A stretch of DNA of 64,000 nucleotides from Selenomonadaceae bacterium (GTDB taxonomy: Bacteria > Bacillota > Negativicutes > Selenomonadales > Selenomonadaceae): NCBI GenBank assembly GCA_017549815.1, contig JAFYNH010000001.1:1-64000 (forward strand), given 5' to 3'. Shown piece after piece: positions 58,988 through 64,000 of the stretch (position 1 is the first letter of the stretch; each line of letters begins with the position of its first letter). The translations under genes were made by a program, and so were the position numbers. The notes under the pieces are model-generated. The model was not told the origin of the DNA. It searched no databases and saw nothing but the letters and a program-made list of their open reading frames with translations.

Positions 58988-60328
58988 TTAATTAAACCAA
59001 GTCATAACTTCCTTTGCCGAGCCGCGCAGACAAAATAAAATCGTCCTGTCGCCCGGTAAAAGTATCGTGTTGCCGTTGGGGATAGCGGCTTTATTTTTTC
59101 TGACATAAGCGCAGACCAAACACGACTTCGGTAAGTCAACGTCCATTAATTTTTTACCTGCGACCTTCGCGCCGCTTTGAACGATAACTTCAACAGCCTC
59201 AGCTCGTGCGCCCTCTAAAATCGAAACGCTCACGACGCCGCCACGCCTCACAAATGCCAAAACTTCACTCGCCGATAAAAGCCGCGCAGATATTACCACG
59301 TCGACGCCGACCTTTTCTATCAAGTCCGCGTATTCCGTCCGATAAACTCTGACGACCGTTTTTTGTGCGCCTAAATGTTTTGCCAACAACGCCATCATCA
59401 AATTTAATTTATCGTCTTCCGTCAAGCAGACAACAACATCAGCCGAAGAAACGCCCTCTTGCGCGAGTAAATCAACGTTAGTGCCGTCGCCGTAAATCGC
59501 TATGCTGTCGCCCGATAAAATCTGCGCGATATTTTCGCAACGTTCCCTGTCCTTCTCAATGACTTTGACGTTGACGCCCGCATTTATCAACATAACCGAT
59601 AACGTCCGAGCAATCCTGCCCGCGCCGATTATCATAACCCGTTCGAGTTTCTTTGAATTGCGCTGAACGAAATTTGAACTGAATTTTTCAATGGCGTCGG
59701 GGAATCCGATAAAATATGCGTTGTCATGAACTTTCAATTCGTCGTCGCCGTGCGGAATTATCATTTGATGATCTCTGAAAATCAAGCCCGCCAAAACGCC
59801 CTCCGGAAAGCGCAATTTCTTAAACGGTATATCGATATATTTACTTTCCTTGCTGATTTTAACTTCAAACAATCGAACTCTGCCGCCCGCAAATTCGTCA
59901 ACGTCAAGAGCGGCAGGCGTCATAAGAATTCGATAAATTTCGTGCGCGGCTATCATTTCGGGATTGAGCATTAAATCTATATCAAAATTTTTCTTGAGAT
60001 AATCCTTTGCCTCGCTGAGAAATTGCATATCGCGAATTCGGGCGACAGTATGTTTAATGCCGTGTTTTTTGGCGAGAATACAGGCGACCATGTTGACTTC
60101 ATCGGTACTGGTTACGGCGATAAACACGTCCGCGCCGTTGATATACGGGTCGTCCATAGTTATGGGGCTTGCGCCGTTCGCCGTTATCGTCAACACGTCC
60201 AGATTATTTTTAACCGCAGTCAACTGACTTTCTTCGCGGTCAATTACCGTAACTTCCATTCCTTCATTACTTAAAAGCTCGGCGATTGTATATCCCAATT
60301 TCCCTGCACCGACAACCACAACTCGCAT
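58988..60328 (-). CDS. trkA: TrkA potassium uptake regulator
   Basis: A 446-residue protein with two tandem RCK units. Rossmann motifs are VGAGKLGYTIAE at residue 6 and IGAGRIARTL near residue 230, each followed by a TrkA-C domain (SKYIDIPFKKLRFPEG and KVAGKKLMDVDLP). It gates the membrane partner TrkH/KtrB by binding NAD(H) or ATP; no such partner is in the window. Its ribosome binding site (GAGG, 7 bases from ATG) is supplied by a heptamer unit. c-di-AMP from cdaA often controls such systems, an inference only. Confidence 0.93.
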   Translation of the reverse strand: MRVVVVGAGKLGYTIAELLSNEGMEVTVIDREESQLTAVKNNLDVLTITANGASPITMDDPYINGADVFIAVTSTDEVNMVACILAKKHGIKHTVARIRDMQFLSEAKDYLKKNFDIDLMLNPEMIAAHEIYRILMTPAALDVDEFAGGRVRLFEVKISKESKYIDIPFKKLRFPEGVLAGLIFRDHQMIIPHGDDELKVHDNAYFIGFPDAIEKFSSNFVQRNSKKLERVMIIGAGRIARTLSVMLINAGVNVKVIEKDRERCENIAQILSGDSIAIYGDGTNVDLLAQEGVSSADVVVCLTEDDKLNLMMALLAKHLGAQKTVVRVYRTEYADLIEKVGVDVVISARLLSASEVLAFVRRGGVVSVSILEGARAEAVEVIVQSGAKVAGKKLMDVDLPKSCLVCAYVRKNKAAIPNGNTILLPGDRTILFCLRGSAKEVMTWFN

Positions 60329-60335
60329 TTTAATT

Positions 60336-60363
60336 CCTCATTCCTAATTCCACATTCCTAATT
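60336..60363. repeat. Four heptamers between the radical SAM gene and trkA
   Basis: CCTCATT-CCTAATT-CCACATT-CCTAATT. On the minus strand they contain the TAG stop of the radical SAM gene and the GAGG site of trkA. Confidence 0.9.
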
Positions 60364-61968
60364 GCCTTTACAAACTCCGCATCGCTTGCAACTTTCAAAG
60401 CAACGCGCCGTCGATTTTAAATTTTTAGCCCGATTGAATTCGTCGATAAGATATTCTTTGCTGAAACCTTGATTGAGAAAGTCCCACGCCAAATTTTCTT
60501 CAAAGGGTATCTCGCGCAGATAATAATTTTCGTCGAGACCTGCCGCCTTGAAATTTTTCTTAAACTCCTGCGCAGTCTCCGATTGTAAAATTATTTCCGA
60601 AATTTTTCTGTCGCCGCGTGAAAGTATCGCTTGAATCTCCGACGCCTTGACCGACTCCGAAATCATTTCGACGCCGTGCACTGATTTTAATTCTCCGCGC
60701 AGAATTTTAAAAGCCGCGTCGAGATATTTTTTTCCTGCAAACTTTGCCCATTGAAATGGCGTAAACGGCTTGGGCACGAAGGGATTTACACTCAAAGTCA
60801 AGCGACCTTGCCCGCAGAATTTTTTTATCCGCGCAGAGAGCCGAGCAATTTCTTCAACGTCGCTTAACTCTTCAAACGGCAAGCCTACCATAAAATATAA
60901 TCTGAAATTCTTAATGCCGGCTTTAAGTCCTAGCTCAACGGCATTGAAAATATTTTCTTCGTTAATGCCCTTGTTGACGACGAGCCGCATTTTCTCCGAG
61001 CCGACTTCGGGTGCGATTGTTAAAGTCTTCAAGCCGCTTGCCGCCAATGATTTTACCAGTTCAAAAGTCACGGAATCTGCGCGGAAACTTGCGACTGACA
61101 TTTGAAGCCTTTCGCCGAGAATAAATTTACATAGCTCGTCAATCTGCGGATAATCTGAAATTGCCGCGCCCATAAGCCCGATTTTCTTCCCGAATTTTTT
61201 AGCGGCGAGTATTTCATTTTTAAGCACGTCAAACGAACGATTACGCGGCTTTCTGAAGCAATAGCCCGCCATACAGAATCGGCAATGACGCCCGCAACCC
61301 CGCGCAGTTTCTACGAGATACATATTAAATTCGGCGTCGTCAGTCAGAATCACGGAATGCGCAGGGTATTCGTCGAGATTTTTAACCCATTGCCGCGAAA
61401 CTTTTTTAGGAAAGGCGGGTACATAAACTCCAGCAAGGTTTGAAAGTTTTTCGAGACGTTCACGGCGCGGGAGATTTTCCGTAGAAATTATTTCGTCGAT
61501 AAGCGGCGGCAGAATTACTTCGCCTTCGCCGATAACAAATGCGTCGAAAATTTCTGCGAGCGGTTCGGGATTAAAAGTCGCGCAAGCCCCGCCCGCTATA
61601 AGTATCGGGTCAAAATCAGTTCGTTCTTCAGCCCGCAACTTTATTTTGCTAAGGCGGAGCATTTTCACGACGTTAAAATAATCCGGCTCGAAACTCACCG
61701 CGAAACCGACGACTTGAAATTTATTTAGCGGCGTCTGCGTCTCAAGGCTTAGGAGTTTATTTGAGTCGTACAAAAAAAATCTTTCGCAATCGGTATCAGC
61801 CCGCGAGTTCAAAAGTTCGTAGATAATATGAATGCCCAAATTTGACATGCCGACGCGATAAAAATTCGGATAAGCCAAAGCAAATCGCAATCGCCCGCCC
61901 GACTTCACGACAAAATTTTTTTCATTGGCGAGCCGTGCCCGCAATTCTTCTTCGTAACTCCGCGTCAT
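60358..61968 (-). CDS. B12-binding-type radical SAM protein (TIGR03960-like)
   Basis: About 536 residues from ATG 61968 behind GGAGG. An N-terminal B12-binding-like domain (RFALAYPNFYRVGMSNLG, GGACATFNPEPLAE) is followed by the radical SAM core with cluster motif GCGRHCRFCMAGYCFR and TIAPEVGSEKMR. A Cys-rich tail (CFESCKRCGVC) may hold another cluster. It resembles the large subunit of an uncharacterised family often fused or linked to a DUF2344 protein, which is not visible here. Substrate unknown. Confidence 0.85.
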   Translation of the reverse strand: MTRSYEEELRARLANEKNFVVKSGGRLRFALAYPNFYRVGMSNLGIHIIYELLNSRADTDCERFFLYDSNKLLSLETQTPLNKFQVVGFAVSFEPDYFNVVKMLRLSKIKLRAEERTDFDPILIAGGACATFNPEPLAEIFDAFVIGEGEVILPPLIDEIISTENLPRRERLEKLSNLAGVYVPAFPKKVSRQWVKNLDEYPAHSVILTDDAEFNMYLVETARGCGRHCRFCMAGYCFRKPRNRSFDVLKNEILAAKKFGKKIGLMGAAISDYPQIDELCKFILGERLQMSVASFRADSVTFELVKSLAASGLKTLTIAPEVGSEKMRLVVNKGINEENIFNAVELGLKAGIKNFRLYFMVGLPFEELSDVEEIARLSARIKKFCGQGRLTLSVNPFVPKPFTPFQWAKFAGKKYLDAAFKILRGELKSVHGVEMISESVKASEIQAILSRGDRKISEIILQSETAQEFKKNFKAAGLDENYYLREIPFEENLAWDFLNQGFSKEYLIDEFNRAKNLKSTARCFESCKRCGVCKGN

Positions 61969-61999
61969 GAAATGCCTCCAAAATTTTTCTTCATGATAG

Positions 62000-62037
62000 C
62001 AAAAAAAATCCCCCGCCGCAAATTTTGGCAAGGGATA
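62000..62037 (-). terminator. Rho-independent terminator of the ATP-grasp gene
   Basis: On the minus strand a 10-bp stem (ATCCCTTGCC with GGCGGGGGAT, two G-T pairs) is followed by eight T. Confidence 0.88.
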
Positions 62038-62046
62038 AAATTTTTT

Positions 62047-63327
62047 TCAAAGTTGCGGCGGCGGAGTCGGTTCAGGCAATTTCAAAAGACTGCCCAAATA
62101 TTCGTCCGTGCTTGTCGGATTGAAATAAAGATTGCCAGCTGCGGGCGTGAAAGTCATTTCGCCGAAATAAACACGCCCTTCAATCTCATAAAAATCAACA
62201 CGAACAAAGCTAAAGCCCTCCGCAAGCTTGATGGCGAGTTCTTTCATCAGCTCAAAATTTTTAGGCTTGGGAATTTTTTCGGGGTGTTCGCTGTTTGGAT
62301 GATCTATGGATCTGAAATGCATACATTCCCAATTCATATCAAAATAATTCATTCGACAATCCGTTGAACGATTTGAATAAAAAACGCAATAGGTAGGTTT
62401 TCCATTAAAGCACCAAAATTTATAATCAGTAAGGTCGGGTAAGTTGCCATTCGTCATAAATTTTTCGGCGATAATTTTTCTATCAACGCGGGTGTAATGA
62501 AGTTCAAGAGCCAGTGCGGAAAAATTAAAGGTGAGCCATGCATTAATCTTTTCGTGAGCATTTTGCTTATCGAAAGTTTTCTTGTCGCGAACGATAATAT
62601 TCATGCCAGAGCCATGATTACACTTCAAGACAAATTGGTCGGGCAACTCGTCAAAGTTAATGTCGTCAAAATCGTTCCACACACCGAGCAAAGGGATTAA
62701 ATACTCCGCGCCGATTTTCTCCGCTACCCAATTCCGAACGAGATATTTATCGGCAAGGCGAGACTTGAGCGGTGTCGCGTCGTAAATTTTTATCCATTGC
62801 ATTTTCTGAGTAAACGTCTTCAGGTTATTAAAGTCAAGTTTTTGTCCCGTAGATTTTTGAAAATATTTCGCCAATGCCTCTGGGTAAAGTTTGGGATTCA
62901 AATTTTTTAATCGCCGTTGTTGCTGAAGAAAAACATGAATCTCATTAAAAAATTTCATGTCATCTTCGTTGCGAATATGAAAATCTAACCCGCAACAATG
63001 GATAACCTGCTTGCCGTCCTTATCGGGAAAATTAAGAACGCCCCAGCCCTGCTGAACGTCCCATAAAATAATTTTGCGCGGCTCGACACCCTGCTTGAGA
63101 AAAAATTTGACAACGGATTTTTCTGCAACGGCATTTGTCAAAATAATCCCGTCGGCGAGTTTGTAAATAGCTTTCGGCAGATTTTGCGGCGAAAGAACTT
63201 CCATTTCGCTTGAAAGATTTTCCTCACTTATCAACGCGACGACTTCAAAATCGTGGCTGACTGCGTCCGAGAAAAAATTATTCATACTTTCAGCTGTGCC
63301 GTGTACCAAAACTTTCTTCTTCCTCAA
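62047..63327 (-). CDS. TupA-like ATP-grasp protein with N-terminal Rossmann-like domain
   Basis: A 426-residue protein started by TTG behind GGAGTGAT. Residues 1-110 (KVLVHGTAESMNNFFSDAV, GIILTNAVAEKSVVKFFLK) look like a nucleotide-sugar or CoA-binding Rossmann-type domain. From about 140 the TupA-like ATP-grasp part follows: FTQKMQWIKIYDATPLKS, VLKCNHGSGMNI, ITEKF-like AEKFMTNGNLPDLTDYKF, FVRVDFYEIEGRVYFGEMT. TupA-type enzymes act in teichuronic acid or surface polysaccharide synthesis. Monocistronic. Confidence 0.82.
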   Translation of the reverse strand: MRKKKVLVHGTAESMNNFFSDAVSHDFEVVALISEENLSSEMEVLSPQNLPKAIYKLADGIILTNAVAEKSVVKFFLKQGVEPRKIILWDVQQGWGVLNFPDKDGKQVIHCCGLDFHIRNEDDMKFFNEIHVFLQQQRRLKNLNPKLYPEALAKYFQKSTGQKLDFNNLKTFTQKMQWIKIYDATPLKSRLADKYLVRNWVAEKIGAEYLIPLLGVWNDFDDINFDELPDQFVLKCNHGSGMNIIVRDKKTFDKQNAHEKINAWLTFNFSALALELHYTRVDRKIIAEKFMTNGNLPDLTDYKFWCFNGKPTYCVFYSNRSTDCRMNYFDMNWECMHFRSIDHPNSEHPEKIPKPKNFELMKELAIKLAEGFSFVRVDFYEIEGRVYFGEMTFTPAAGNLYFNPTSTDEYLGSLLKLPEPTPPPQL

Positions 63328-63355
63328 ATAGAATCACTCCATAAAAATTTTTACC

Positions 63356-63361
63356 ATTATA
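63356..63361 (-). promoter_or_regulatory. -10 element of the ATP-grasp gene
   Basis: TATAAT on the minus strand with an extended TG (TCTGATATAAT), 29 bases before the start. No good -35 is visible, as is usual for extended -10 promoters. Confidence 0.6.
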
Positions 63362-63389
63362 TCAGATAATTTGGCGCGGGAAAAATTTT

Positions 63390-63418
63390 TTGTCATTTTC
63401 AAGCGCAACTGCTATAAT
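63390..63418 (+). promoter_or_regulatory. Strong promoter of the NhaC-family gene
   Basis: TTGTCA (63390-63395), 17-base spacer, TATAAT (63413-63418) with extended TG. About 138 bases of leader follow before the start, mostly heptamer repeats. Confidence 0.82.
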
Positions 63419-63430
63419 CGGCGAGTTAAT

Positions 63431-63533
63431 AGTAGGAATTAGGGGCGAGGAACTAGGAACTAATAACTACCAGTAACTAGGGACTAGGAACTAAAAACTA
63501 CTAGTTCCTAAAAACTATTTCCTAATTCCTAAT
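63431..63533. repeat. Dyad heptamer tract in the leader of the NhaC-family gene
   Basis: Forward units (TAGGAAT, TAGGAAC, TAGGGAC) fill the left two thirds; complements (TAGTTCC, TTCCTAA) fill the right. A stable hairpin could form in the leader RNA between the promoter and the GGAGG site. Confidence 0.87.
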
Positions 63534-63555
63534 AAAAAGGGAGGAATTTTTTCTA

Positions 63556-64000
63556 ATGGAGAATTCTGCGTTGTCAATGTTGCCGCCGATTATCACGATA
63601 ATTCTTGCACTTTTAACGAAGGAAGTTTACATGTCGCTGATAATCGGAATATTTTCGGGCGCAATGCTGTTCACGGGCGGAAATTTTTTAGAATCAATCG
63701 TGACGCTGTTCGGAATTATGGAGTCAAAAGTCGGCGGCAATGTGAACATTCTGGTTTTCCTTGTCATACTCGGAATATTGGTTGCGGCGATAAGTCGTTC
63801 GGGCGCGACGCGGGCTTATGGCGAATGGGCGCGTTCGGTCATTTCTGGTAAACGTTCCGCGCTCGGATTGACGGCTCTTTTGGGCATGTTGATTTTTATC
63901 GACGACTACTTTAACTGCTTGACAGTCGGAACGATTATGCGCCCCGTCACCGATAAATTTAAAATCTGCCGCGCTAAACTCGCTTACATTATCGACGCGA
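63556..64000 (+). CDS. NhaC-family Na+/H+ antiporter, N-terminal part (cut by window end)
   Basis: The open frame runs from ATG 63556, behind GGAGG, to the window edge (148 codons). The sequence SMLPPIITIILALLTKEVY, FLVILGILVAAISRSGATR and LIFIDDYFNCLTVGTIMRP is typical of the NhaC superfamily; the IDDY block is the conserved signature. About four membrane segments are visible. The family exchanges sodium or amino-acid-related substrates; the exact substrate is open. Confidence 0.88.
   Translation, partial: MENSALSMLPPIITIILALLTKEVYMSLIIGIFSGAMLFTGGNFLESIVTLFGIMESKVGGNVNILVFLVILGILVAAISRSGATRAYGEWARSVISGKRSALGLTALLGMLIFIDDYFNCLTVGTIMRPVTDKFKICRAKLAYIIDA

Noticed and set aside
1..64000. tRNA or rRNA genes
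   Set aside because: I scanned intergenic stretches for cloverleaf arms and conserved rRNA sequence and saw none.

Overview
The window reads as chromosomal DNA of a Gram-negative (diderm) Firmicute, most likely a member of the Negativicutes (Selenomonas-like). Firmicute traits are the cdaA-cdaR pair, frequent TTG starts behind strong AGGAGG(TGAT) ribosome binding sites, a ComEC-like lipoprotein with a DUF3006 partner, a GerMN lipoprotein and a MerR regulator with its 19-bp promoter spacer. Diderm traits are two autotransporter beta-barrels, another outer-membrane barrel, several CsgG-like periplasmic proteins and a TibC-like autotransporter heptosyltransferase. Futalosine-type menaquinone genes, B12-dependent MetH and a Dcu-type C4-dicarboxylate carrier suggest an anaerobe.

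Layout. 1-2.7 kb: end of an antitoxin gene, a YoeB-type toxin and a single-chain restriction-modification-like protein. 2.7-6.8 kb: cdaR, cdaA, a composite hairpin element, prfA and metQ. 6.9-11 kb: two DUF6056-like membrane proteins around a sirtuin, then a HIT protein. 11-17.1 kb (minus strand): Dcu carrier, MerR regulator, Nif3-like protein, precorrin-6A reductase, autotransporter heptosyltransferase, queE and queD. 17.2-31.6 kb (minus strand): a 14-kb surface locus. Its first gene is an outer-membrane barrel switched off by a 12-nt poly-G tract. Then come an autotransporter, a CsgG-like and an LPP20-like protein, two copies of a three-gene cassette A-B-C of secreted proteins (C is CsgG-like), a second autotransporter, and another FlgT/LPP20-like plus CsgG-like pair. 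This is the best candidate for an undescribed system. 31.7-42.9 kb (minus strand): MFS exporter, a fused glycyl-tRNA synthetase, type III-like res and mod genes, and two MqnE-like radical SAM genes whose operon includes the R-M genes. 43.1-44.7 kb: a TnpB element. 44.7-47.7 kb: MBL-fold lipoprotein, DUF3006, amidase and GerMN lipoprotein. 47.8-54.9 kb: one 2351-residue RTX-like repeat protein behind a promoter with a 7-G spacer tract. 55-64 kb: PilM/PilN-like protein, metH, CAP protein, trkA, radical SAM protein, TupA-like ATP-grasp protein and the start of an NhaC-family antiporter.

Two DNA-level signals run across the window. The first is a family of 7-bp tandem repeats (TAGGGAC, TAGGAAT, CGCATTA, TTAAGCA, TGACCAC types), often in inverted halves. 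They lie between genes and also in frame inside genes: they encode the linker of the fused GlyQS, two interdomain linkers of MetH, a loop of an MqnE paralog, a lipoprotein signal peptide and the CobK C-terminus. The second is an octamer, CCGCGCAG, seen roughly fifty times by eye on both strands and in different reading frames, where about one copy would be expected by chance.
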